Below the pieces are notes generated by a model. It was not told the origin of the DNA, ran no database searches, and saw nothing but the letters and a program-made list of their open reading frames with translations. Source: Bathymodiolus brooksi (Eukaryota > Mollusca > Bivalvia > Mytilida > Modiolidae). From it: a stretch of 64,000 nucleotides of DNA. Shown here piece by piece: positions 22,211-32,189 of this stretch. The stretch spans positions 54,160,203-54,224,202 of the forward strand of contig OY804586.1 in NCBI GenBank assembly GCA_963680875.1, read 5' to 3'. The position numbers were made by a program, and so were the translations under genes. Position 1 is the stretch's first letter. Every line of letters starts with the position of its first letter.

Positions 22211-23056
22211 CTAGTGACGTTTATGGACGAGCTTGTTTCCGACGAACTTCATTTCATTGTCTTTTCCAATTTCCTTAAGGAGAGTTCTGACGTTACCCTG
22301 AAACATTCTTGTCTCAATGGGTAGATCATTGTCAATGTACACTTTCCTGTAGGCTGGCTTGTTCTTTAGATGACCTTTTTTCTGTCCGATTTCGTCTAAC
22401 CGTACGACAACTACTCCATTGTATCTTTTGTTTCCATTCTTGCGGCTAACTTTCCTGATCTTAATATTTGGGATAGCTAGACTGTTTTTAAGCAATGCCT
22501 GCACCTTATGCAATGTAACGTTCGAAATGTTTTTCTCTCTTTCGTCATATTCCAAGTTTTTAATTATCACATTATTACGTATATCTGCAGGGCTGTCTTC
22601 ATCTTTCTTCTCGGATACAAGATTATCGTAAGATTTCTGTACGTTTTCAATTTTACGATTCATTGAATTAATGTCTTCTTTGAGTTCTTGTTTAACTTTT
22701 CCAACCTCTGTTTCTATATGTGTTTTCAGTACAGTTTGTATGTTTCCAGAGATCTTTTCTTCAAGATTTGTTTCAAGTTGATTCATTCGGTTGTTCATCA
22801 TGTTAAAGCTCACAGAAATGTTATTTGCTAAGCTTTGTATGGCAGACAATAAGAAAGTCTCAGATTCTTCCATTTTCGGGATTGCTGTTTGGTTTTCCCA
22901 ATTTACTGTTTTTACTTTTTTTGGGTCAACACTTTCCGAATCGGACATTGGTCGTTTTCTTGTAGAACATGAATTTTCCTTCAATAATGAATTGTCCATT
23001 ACAGGGATGGTTGATTGACCAGTACTCACGGTGTTTATATCCTTACTGGTCGCCAT
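22211..23056 (-). CDS. LINE ORF1 protein (coiled coil plus RRM-like region)
   Basis: The frame runs 281 codons from ATG at 23056 (MATSKDINTVSTGQ). Residues 1-70 are polar with a basic patch (RKRPMSDSESVDPKKVK), likely nuclear or RNA-contacting. Residues about 75-165 have a heptad-like pattern (ISVSFNMMNNRMNQLETNLE; KVKQELKEDINSMNRKIENV), predicting a trimer-forming coiled coil. The last third reads NNVIIKNLEYDEREKN, then RYNGVVVVRLDE and RKVYIDNDLPIETR, resembling the RRM plus C-terminal fold of LINE ORF1 proteins. The frame is intact, unlike ORF2. A longer start in the same frame has no ATG context that I prefer. Confidence 0.65.
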   Translation of the reverse strand: MATSKDINTVSTGQSTIPVMDNSLLKENSCSTRKRPMSDSESVDPKKVKTVNWENQTAIPKMEESETFLLSAIQSLANNISVSFNMMNNRMNQLETNLEEKISGNIQTVLKTHIETEVGKVKQELKEDINSMNRKIENVQKSYDNLVSEKKDEDSPADIRNNVIIKNLEYDEREKNISNVTLHKVQALLKNSLAIPNIKIRKVSRKNGNKRYNGVVVVRLDEIGQKKGHLKNKPAYRKVYIDNDLPIETRMFQGNVRTLLKEIGKDNEMKFVGNKLVHKRH

Positions 23057-23083
23057 TATTGATCGATTAATCACAATATACAC

Positions 23084-23304
23084 GTATCGAATATATATTT
23101 CGGGTACACTGAAATGTTATATTCATATAAATCCTCTCACTATGCTCATTATATTGCTAACAATATATTTAAAATATTGTTATAAATATGTTATAAATCC
23201 ACTTGGTAATATTGCTAAATTAGACTATTCTCCAGGAGACAAAACAAAACAGGTCCGTTCATATAATCTACTTGTTAATAAAAAAAATTATATTTAGATG
23301 TTAC
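23084..23304. other. AT-rich DNA upstream of the LINE
   Basis: This is the 5' side of the LINE. It could contain its internal promoter but shows no recognisable motif. No separate gene is seen. Confidence 0.4.
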
Positions 23305-23463
23305 AGTAAATAAGCGTAACCAGTAATTACACGTAAAACCTGAAAAACAGTAATTACGTGTAATCCCTAATTGTCTTAGTAATTACGTGTATTTACTAAG
23401 AATGGTCAGGAATTACACATAGCTACTTGCAAATAAATATTAAATGTTTTACGCTTATTTACT
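23305..23463. mobile_element. 159-bp inverted-repeat element with AGTAATTAC repeats
   Basis: AGTAAATAAGCGTAA (23305-23319) and its perfect complement TTACGCTTATTTACT (23449-23463) bound the element. Inside, AGTAATTACACGTAA and AGTAATTACGTGTAA-type words occur at least three times. They are palindromic around TTAC-GTAA and could be repeated protein-binding sites. A close relative of the end, AGTGAATAAGCGTAA, recurs at about 24839-24853 on the other side of the integrase fossil. Confidence 0.55.
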
Positions 23464-23534
23464 AACTGATCCTTACTATTTATTTTACTCGCCTTTTATT
23501 CCTTTGCATGCCATTAATTTGTATAAATCGATGT

Positions 23535-23850
23535 CTGAGGAATGTCAGTTGAGAAGACGAGGTCAGTTTAAAGGTGTAGTAGTGCGGCCCATTTTATCAA
23601 GTTCCTTTAATTCAAGAGGCCATGTTGACTTGGTTGATATGCAAAGTATGCCAGACGGCATTTATAGGTCTATGATGAATTATCAGGATCATTTGACTAA
23701 GTTCTGTGTTGTTGAAAGGCTAACCATCGAAAAGGGAAGCAGAAGTTGCTTACAAGTTGTTGACAAGCGTGTTGTTAGTGTTTGGTGCTCCACATATCTT
23801 GCAGATCAACAATGATGGTAATTCGAATGTCTGTTGGTGAAATCGCCATT
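23535..23850 (+). pseudogene. KRBA2-like integrase core fragment
   Basis: SMSEECQLRRRGQFKGVVVR continues to FNSRGHVDLVDMQSMPDGIY, then MMNYQDHLTKFCVVERLT. The C-x-x-C-Q-like zinc-finger end, the first catalytic Asp in VDL-x-D-M-Q-S-M-P-D-G and the N-Y-Q-D-H-x-T-K-F block match the rve-type integrase core of KRAB-A domain-containing protein 2-like proteins, common in invertebrate genomes and related to Ginger/Gypsy integrases. Near 23740 the frame shifts: AEVAYKLLTSVLLVFGAPHI continues in another frame to LQINNDG. The second catalytic Asp region is altered and everything beyond is lost, so it is a fossil of a cellular integrase-type element. Confidence 0.7.
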
Positions 23851-24324
23851 AAGTCGGCTGCTTTTCCGAAGTTTGCCGAATACTGATAACTGCTATTAAT
23901 AACCAGGAAGCATGTTGCATGTCCATTCGTTAGAATTAATATAATTTAAGAAATATATATATGAAATTGGATCCCGGGGTAATCAGTTATTATTATATAA
24001 TGGCATTTAGTAAGACTGACACTTAAAATCAGAAATACATGATGAAATCAATAAAAACAAACCCAAACTCTGCAAAGGGGCCCGATAAAGGCAAAAATTG
24101 TAAACAAATTGCATTGCATATTATTGATAACACTTGAGTTGTTTTGATTATATTTTTTTTTAGAAAAATCCAGACATGAAGTTCATTATTTTAGTCTCTA
24201 ATTTAAAAGAGATATCACCTAGCGTTTTCTCCTGAAAAACAAAACCAATATATAAAAAAACTACCATGCAATTCTACTGTCAAAATACGATTCGGCCGAA
24301 AAAAATATACTAAATTATGCTTAC
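23851..24324. other. AT-rich DNA, no gene seen
   Basis: No frame or motif is recognised on either strand. On the minus strand this would be the beginning of an intron if the candidate exon at 24325-24555 is real. Confidence 0.4.
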
Positions 24325-24555
24325 GTGTTGAAAAATGGAGTAGGTCGGTATAACATCTTTTATTAATTTTTGTACAAAGCTTGCTGAATCCTCCTTTTTG
24401 TGTCGTTTTCGTATAGAATCCATCAATGTTTTCGTTCTTTCACGATCCGATTTGTGCCATGTGCTTTGTTCATCAACAAACAATTTCGCACATGCGCAAA
24501 CGCTTTCCCGAATGAGTTCACTGTCAGATCGTATGAATATTGCGCGGGTAAACAT
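24325..24555 (-). CDS. Unrecognised candidate first coding exon
   Basis: From ATG at 24555 the minus strand encodes 77 codons: MFTRAIFIRSDSELIRESVC, then KLFVDEQSTWHKSDRERTKT, then SIRKRHKKEDSASFVQKLIK. The frame is rich in charged residues, unlike the AT-driven frames around it. It ends at a good splice donor, CAC|GTAAGC (GT at 24324-24323). I do not recognise the family. It lies between the integrase fossil and an AGTGAATAAGCGTAA end, so it may belong to the same mobile element on the opposite strand. No downstream exon was identified. A chance open frame remains possible. Confidence 0.35.
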
Positions 24556-24880
24556 TGGATTCTTTACTGGGTTCAAGAAAATAAAACAGCGACGTATTTC
24601 CTTCCTTCTATGCTATTTAAGTATGATATTATGAAAAAATTCAACTTCAATTAGTACAAAACATCGAATATTGGCAACTTTTGATATAAAACAAAAATTC
24701 AATTCTGACCGCCTGTATGCCTTTAAAATAAATATATTTTAGAATCAGCGTAGTTTACTTCAAAAGTATATTCTATTTGCTTTTCATATATTGGTTGAAT
24801 GAGTCTTGTCTGTTACCAAACATTCACAATTAACAATCAGTGAATAAGCGTAAAATCATCTAATTACAGTGAAACCTGTG

Positions 24881-25455
24881 TAAATCGAACACCTATAGGA
24901 CTGTATAATTTGTTCGGTTTAGACAGGTATTCGGTTCTAACAAGTTTGACAAAAAATATAAACTTGACCGGAAATATGTCTGATCACGAAGACAAGAAAG
25001 ACCTAGGACTAAACAGTGAAACGGAAGAGATCTGTATCTGTGGCACAATTAGATGATGATATTAAAGAAAAAATATTGCATTTACCGTATATGTGGTTAT
25101 ATGTGTTTTTTTCGTGGGAACCAAATTTCGCGATTTTCTTCCAAATTGGTGGATTTTTTTTAGCGGTACTTAATTTTCAAGATCCTGAGTTTTAACCAAA
25201 ATCAAATTTTAGCGGATTGACCGTTATATTATAATTACATTATCTAAATTGGTTGACCAACAATTCAAAATAGGAAATGTTTTTAAAATAATTGAGTATC
25301 GTAATATCTTATTGTTATAAATGCACGAGATTTTGTCCAGATTCTTTATTTTGCATTTTAACGAAAATGTTTACTACATGTATTGTCAAATATTTTCGCA
25401 TTTCTTTACTTGTTAGGGCACTATTCCACAAAATCATTAAATGCATATACTTTTT
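24881..25455. other. AT-rich DNA, no gene seen
   Basis: Only degenerate repeat-like phrases are visible, such as AATTTCGCGATTTTCTTCC near 25124 and TTCGGTTTAGACAGG near 24914. No coding frame is supported. Confidence 0.4.
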
Positions 25456-25486
25456 AGCTCACCTGACCCAAAGGGTCATGTGAGCT
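25456..25486 (+). other. 5' terminal stem-loop of element 2
   Basis: AGCTCAC - C - TGACCC - AAA - GGGTCA - T - GTGAGCT has the same geometry as element 1, with three covarying pairs. Its first ten bases, AGCTCACCTG, are the exact complement of CAGGTGAGCT at 30149-30158 near the 3' end. Confidence 0.75.
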
Positions 25487-28400
25487 ATTGCCATCACCTG
25501 GCGTCCGTCGTACGTCGTAAACCTTTTTCAAAAATCTTCTCCTCTGAAAGTACTAGACCAATGGAAACCAAACTTGGTCTGAATCATCACTAGGGTGTCT
25601 AGCTTCAAAATTGTGTCCGGTGATGCCGTACACCAACAAACATGGCCGCTGTTACTAAAAATAGAACATATGGTAAAATTGCAGGTTTTTGGTAATAACT
25701 CAAAAACCGTTAATAATATCAAACATCTGACTGGGTAAAAATGATCGGCACATCAAGATCTACCTACCCTGCAATTTTAAAGTAAATCTGATTACCCATC
25801 TTGGAGTTATTGCCCTTTTTCATCAAATTTGTAAAATTTTAATACTTTTCGTCTTATATTTCAAAAACTATAAGAGATAAAGGTTAACTTTGAATTGCAA
25901 AAATGTGCGGCATATCACGATCTACACACCCTGCAATTTTGAAGTAAATCCCATTACCCATTTTGACCGATTATGCAAATTAGAAAAAAGGGGGGATGAA
26001 ATTAAAAAAAAATCTTCTCCTCAGAAACCACTGGGCCAATTGCAACCAAACTTTTGTGGAATGATCCTTGGATGGCCCTCTTCCAAAATTGTGTCCGGTG
26101 ATCCCGACTTCCAGCCAAGATGGCCGCCAAGCTAAAAATAGAAAAAGGGGGAATGAAATTAAAAAAAATCTTCTCCTCTGAAACTACTGAGCCAATCTCA
26201 ACCAAACTTTGCTGAAATGATTCTTGGGTGGTCCCCTTTCAAAATGGTGTCCGTCAGCACCGTCCTGTATCCAAGATGGCCGCCATTGTTAAAAATAGAA
26301 ATTTCTTCAAATGGCCAAAACTGCTCTATTTTAAGCCAGAAAGTGCATAAATTTGAACTGTATAAGCATAATGATGAGCTTTTTAACATATATTACGGGA
26401 TTTTTAATGAACTTTGAACTTTTGCCTATTTTGACCGATTATGCAAATTAGAAAAAAAGAGGAATGAAATTAAAAAAAAATCTTCTCCTCTGAAACTGCT
26501 GAGCCAATCTCAACCAAACTTTGCTGAAATGATTCTTGGGTGGTCCTCTTCCAAAATTATGTCCGGCATTTCAGAACACCGACCAAGATGGCCGCCACAG
26601 CCGAACTTAATTTAACATAGGACACTATGGGAAATTCCCATAAAAATCTTCTTGTCTGAAACCATTTGCTCAATAAGAACAAAATTTTGATGAAATAGTC
26701 ATTGGATAGTTCTCTTCCAAAAATGTGTTCGGCGGTTCGGCCCTTCGATCAAGATTGCCCTCACAGCCGAACGTAGCTTAACATAGGACCCTATGGGAAA
26801 TTCACATAAAAATCTTCTCCTCAGAAACCACTGGGCCAATTGCAACCAAACATTTGTGGAATGATCCTTGGATGGCCCCCTTCCAAAATTGTGTCCGGTG
26901 ATCCCGACTTCCAACCAAGATGGCCGCCAAGCTAAGAAGAGGAAAAAGGGGGATGAAATTAAAAAAAAATCTTCTCCTCTGAAACTACTGAGCCGATCTC
27001 AACCAAACTTTGCTGAAATTATCCTTGGGTGGTCCCCTTTCAAAGTTTTGTCCATCAGTGCCGTCCTGTATCCAAGATTGCCGCCATTACTAAAAATAGA
27101 AATTTCTTCAAATGGCCAAAACGGCTCTATTTTAAGCCAGAAAGTGCCCAAATTTGAACTGTATAAGCATAATGATGAGCTTTTTAGCATATATTACAGG
27201 ATTTTTTATGAACTTTGAACATTTGCCTATTTTGACCGATTATGCAAATTAGAACCAGAGGCTCCCAGGAGCCTGTAATCGCTCACCTGGATCAAAGCTG
27301 CTTTCAATAACAACGCAACTGCACTGTGGTGGCCATCTTGGCGGGAGAGCGCAACTGCCGGACACAATTTTTGAAGAGGACCATCCAATGACTATTCCAT
27401 CAAAGTTTGGTTCTAATTGTACTACTGGTTCCAGACAAGATGGTTTTTATGTGAATTTCCCATAGGGTTTTATGTTAAACTAAGTACAGCTGTGCAGCCA
27501 TCTTGGTCAGAGGGAGGGACCACCAGACACAATTTTAGAAGAGGACCATCCAATGACTATTTTATCAAAGTTTGGTTCCAATTGAGCAACTGGTTCCAGA
27601 CAAGAAGATTTTTATGTGAATTTCCCATAGGTTCCTATGTTAAACTAAGTTCGGCTGTGGGGGTCATCTTGGTCGAAGGATCGAACTGCCTGACATATTT
27701 TTGGAAGAGAACCATCCAATGACTATTTCATCAACATTTAGTTCTTATTGAGCAAGTTGTTTCAAACAAGATTTTTATGGGAATTTCCCATAGGGTCCTA
27801 TGTTAAATTAAGTTTGGCTGTGGCGGCCATCTTGGTCGGAGGTCTGAAATGTCAGACATAAATTTGGAAGGGAACCACCCAAGAATCATTTCAGCAAAGT
27901 TTGGTTGAGATTGGCTCAGTAGTTTCAGAGGAGAAGATTTTTTAAATTTCATCCCCCCTTTTTCTATTTTTAGCTTGGTGGCCATCTTGGCTGGAACTCG
28001 GGATCACCGGACACAATTTTGGAAGGGGGCCATCCAAGAATCATTTCAGGAAAGTTTGGTTGAGATTGGCTCAGTAGTTTCAGAGGAGAAGATTTTTTTT
28101 AATTTCATCCCCCCTTTTTTCTAATTTTCATAATCGGTCAAAATCGGCAAAAGTTCAAAGTTCATAAAAAATCCTGTAATACATGTTAAAAAGCTCATCA
28201 TTATGCTTATACAGTTCAAATTTGGGCACATCCTGGCTTAAAATAGAGCAATTTTGGACATTTGAAGACATTTCTATTATTAGTAACAGCGGCCATCTTG
28301 AATGGAGGGCGGGGCTGTCGGACACAATTTTGAAAGGGACCCACCCAGGGACCATCCCTGCCAGGTTTGGTTTAATTTGGTTCAGCGCTTTCAGAGGAGA

Positions 28401-30183
28401 AGATTTAAATGCGATCTTTTATCAAAATATGCCTAATTTGCATAATCGGTATATATCGGCTGAAAGAAAAATTTCACAGAAAAACCCGGAATATATGTTA
28501 AACTACTTCTTGCCATGTAGCTGCAGTTAAAATTTTAGTTCATTTTGACTTACACTAAAGCAGCAATGGACATTTAAAATTTCATCCCCCCTTTTTTCTA
28601 TTTTGAACTTGGCGCCCATCTTGGGTGGAAGTCGGGGTCACCGGACACAATTTTGGAAGGGGGCCATCCAAGAATCATTTCAGCAAAGTTTGCTTGAGAT
28701 TGGCTCAGTTGTTTCAGAGAAGAAGATTTTTTTTAAATTTCATCCCCCCTTTTTTCTAATTTGGATAATCGGTCAAAATCGGTGATGCAAATTAGAAAAA
28801 AGGGGGGATGAAATTAAAAAGTCTTCTCCTCAGAAACTACTGAGCCAATCTCAACCAAACTTTGCTGAAATGATCCTTGGGTGTTCCCTTTTCAAAAGTG
28901 TGTCCGTCAGCGCCGTCCTGTATCCAAGATGGCCGCCATGACTAAAAATAGAAATTTCTTCAAATGGCTAAAACGGCTCTATTTTAGGCCAGAAAGTGCC
29001 CAAATTTGAACTGTATAAGCATAATGATGAGCTTTTTAACATATATTACGGGATTGTTTATGAACTTTGAACTTTTGCCTATTTTGACCGATTATGCAAA
29101 TTAGAAAAAAGGGGGGATGAAATTTAAAAAAAATCTCCTCCTCTGAAACTACTGAGCCAATCTCAACCAAACTTTGTTGAAATGATTCTTGGGTGGTCAT
29201 CTTCCAAAATTGTGTCCGACATTTCAGAACACAGACCAAGATGGCCGACACATCCGAACTTAATTTAACATAGGACACTATGGGAAATTCCCATAAAAAT
29301 CTTCTTGTCCGAAACCATTTGCTCAATAAGAACAAAATTTTGATGAAATAGTCATTGGATGGTTCTCTTCCAAAAATGTGTCCGGTGGTTCGGCCCTTCG
29401 ATAAATTTTTTTTTTAATTTTAATACTTTTCGTGTTATATTTCAAAAACTATAAGAGATATGTGTTAAGTTTAAATGTGCACCATGTCGAGATCTACCTA
29501 CCCTGCAATTTTGAAGTAAATCTGATTACCCATTTTGGAATTCTTGCCATTTTTCATCAATTTTTTACCAAAAAAATATACTTTTCGTCTTATATTTCAA
29601 AAACTATAAGAGATAAAGGTTAAGTTTAAATTGCAAAAAATTGCAGCATGTCAAGATCTTCCTACCTTGCAATTTTTAAGTAAGTTCCATTACCAATTTT
29701 GGAGTTATTGCCCTTTTTTCATCAAAATGTTCTCAATTTTATTACTATCATCTTATATCTCAAAAACTATTAGAGATAGAGGGAAAGTTTAAACTGCAAA
29801 AATGTTCAGCATGTCAAGATCTACAAACATTTTCCCACAGTTAAAAATGTGCGACAACTGTGTGAAGAGTTATTCCTCTTGAAATGCATTTTTTTGTTTA
29901 CTCACTGCTTTTGGTTACTCAAATAATCAAAGGGAAGCAAGTCTATTACAAAATGTGAAGTAGGAAAAGCTAAATTTTGAGAATCGTTGACATAGATGTT
30001 TATTTACAGCAATTTTGATAACTTACATTAAAGGGGGAAACCCTGCCCAAATTTTTTTGTAGAAGGGGTCTGCAATGACGAAGGCTACATTTGTCAATTT
30101 TTTTTACCGAAGTTATCAAGTTTTATTGACTGATGTTGTTATTATACCCAGGTGAGCTATGCAGGCTCCTGGGAGCCACTAGT
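25456..30183 (+). mobile_element. Element 2: hairpin-bounded tandem-repeat element, internally inverted
   Basis: The 5' stem-loop is at 25456-25486. It is followed by ATTGCCATCACCTGGCGTCC and monomers of the same superfamily as element 1 (AAGATGGCCGCCA, TTAACATAGGA, CTATGGGAAATTCC, CTTCTCCTCTGAAAC, CCAATC-CAACCAAACTTTG, GGTCC-CTTCCAAAATTGTG). From 27250 to about 28785 the monomers run in the opposite orientation and begin with an inverted 3' end (AACCAGAGGCTCCCAGGAGCC). Forward orientation then resumes to the 3' end: CAGGTGAGCT, hairpin GGCTCC-TG-GGAGCC (30164-30177), ACTAGTT. There is no coding capacity. The bases from 25598 on are also the start of the 23.7-kb duplication. Confidence 0.65.
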
Positions 30184-32189
30184 TAATTATTCAGAGAATT
30201 AAAACTCTCTAGAGCAGTTGTGTTTTGAACCAGTAAGCGATTACAGTTGCTACGAAAATAAACTAAAAATAAAAGTGTGACTATATTTAACGTGCGTAAA
30301 ATAATCAATAATGTTTTCGATAAGATTTAGTGTGTTTATACTTTTTATAAAGGTTTCATAATTACTTAATGTATAATTAGACTATGTTTACACAAGCTTT
30401 TAATGATTGAAATAAAAAGAAAAGAAGTAATCAAATGTACAATTTATTTGTCAATTTGTATGTCAAGTCTGGAAGTTTGATTACGAGTTCCCAGCTGTGA
30501 AGTATAATCCGATTAACAATAAATTATCTCAGTTATGATTGTATGGCTTGGATGCTATTTCATCACTTAAGGTGGTACCATACACTTCAGGTAAAATTTG
30601 ATCTGCTCGTTTAATTTTCTTATTTTCTTTGCACTGTAATAAATATCAAAATTTTAACAAATTCCAACCAACAGAGTTATAAATTCACTAGTCACATAGC
30701 CGTTTTTCTCTCTGTAGTTTTGATCACCGAGATGCTTGAAATCTGCATACAAACATCATATGATCAAAACGTTCAACTGATTTTAAAGAGTTATCTCCCT
30801 GTAGTGTTAGGTACCACCATAAAGAGGCATTAGCTAAGATTTTGACCCCAAAAATTATATGTTTTTGAAATTGGTATATAGCTTTAAAATGATGAAATAA
30901 AGGTAAATATTTCACATTAAACAGCTTATCGTACCACTTTTCGCCTTTTGAGAACGAAAATTATCATCGATTTATTATTTCCTTGCAAGCAAATAATTTT
31001 ACCTCTCTTTCTTCGTATGCATCTGACCTTACTAGTGACAGGTAAAAACGAATAATTTGTATTTTGTCGCTTATTAATTGCAAACTTGCATGGTTCTTTG
31101 TCCGTAATTAACGCCGACTAAAAGCAGATTCACAGAAAATAAGAAATAAGTGCATTGTTGTACTGATTTAATGACGATTCGGCAAACTCAGTAAGCAATG
31201 CCGATAATTAATAAGATGGCGTCCATTTCTTGATCGATCTCAAAACACGAACAGTTGCACCTTTTTTCCCCGATGCGCGTACATTTCATAACATTGATAA
31301 GCTATAGAAACACGTTTTATTAAGGCATCAATCATATCTGATAGTTTTTATTGGTAACACAAATTTACGATTTTGGCAGATAATGCCCCTTTAAATAATA
31401 AGGCATTGTTTGTTGTTCATTCGTGATCAAAGGGTATTTAGATAGATTAATCAGATGTGTTTGAAATACACATTCAGCTACGGGACTAAGAAAAGAGTGT
31501 TCGGATTAATCAGGTGTATTTGTAATATATATATTAATTTACAGGACTTCAAATTGTGTTCTGAGTTCGGTAATGACAGGGTTCGGTTCATTCAGGTTAA
31601 ATAAGCATTTATTGGAGGGGGATTTCTTCGGGACTTGGAAATTTGTTCGGTTTTCACAGAAATTTGGTTTTGTCAGGTTTCACTGTATTTTAGTTATTTA
31701 CTCGGTTTGCGCTGGATTTTTCATATGTATTCGGAATTCTCTAGACCGGTCATTTGTAACAATGCCATCATGATAATGTCCTCTCAAATGTAAAGTAAGC
31801 CTTTAAAATACAGATAATTGTTCCAATGCAGATTATAAAAATATGTTCAACTCCAAATTACTGACATTTGATTTTTAAAGCACCTTTTTTATTCTCTAAA
31901 TCAATTTAGACCGGACCGGAAGTGGCTGTATCCGTTTCAATGACTGAAAAGTATACCATGCGACGTTCGCTGAACATTCTTGTCCAATTCGTCTGAGGGG
32001 GGCCCAGTAGGTATATTTAAATGTGGCAGTCGAAAAGAGAAATATCTCGGGAGTGTAACAATATAATTGGGTCAGCGAAAGGATCATAAGTAAGCGAAAA
32101 ATATTGAGGCGAAGTGGGGAAGGGGAAAATGGCAGATATTTACCTTGAAGTAAGCAAGAGGAGGGGGCATATATTTTTTGAATGAAACA
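30184..32189. other. AT-rich DNA between element 2 and the transposon copy
   Basis: No gene is supported. The right half of the possible pogo-like element (to 31685) lies here. Short frames at 30724-30915, 31573-31773 and 31896-32087 have no recognisable domain. The same segment is present at 54179-56184. Confidence 0.5.

Larger units (their letters stand above)
20040..23083 (-). mobile_element. Non-LTR retrotransposon (LINE), internally deleted
   Basis: Read leftward, the order is ORF1 (22211-23056), then ORF2 with an apurinic-type endonuclease start, a fragment of the reverse-transcriptase fingers, a C-terminal region and a Cys-rich tail. The 3' end lies near 20040 in an A/T-rich stretch. 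ORF2 has lost the end of the endonuclease and the catalytic part of the reverse transcriptase, so the copy cannot move by itself. Clade is uncertain: the two-ORF layout with a coiled-coil ORF1 fits CR1/L2/L1-like groups. I cannot choose between them without the palm domain. Confidence 0.75.
24867..31685. mobile_element. Possible pogo/Tigger-like element, split by element 2
   Basis: CAGTGAAACCTG at 24867 is preceded by TA. Its perfect complement CAGGTTTCACTG (31674-31685) is followed by TA, as expected for the TA target duplication of Tc1-mariner/pogo elements. Subterminal TTCGGTTTAGACAGG and TTCGGTTTTCACAG phrases occur near both ends. Element 2 (25456-30183) lies inside and would be a later insertion. 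I see no transposase frame in the remaining ~2.1 kb. Two separate short elements of one family would give the same picture. Confidence 0.35.

Noticed and set aside
22419..23018. Plus-strand frames across the LINE ORF1
   Set aside because: They are antisense shadows of the clearly protein-like minus-strand ORF1.
23535..23850. Endogenous retrovirus integrase
   Set aside because: The motifs fit the KRBA2/Ginger-like cellular integrase group. No gag, protease, reverse transcriptase or LTRs are visible nearby.
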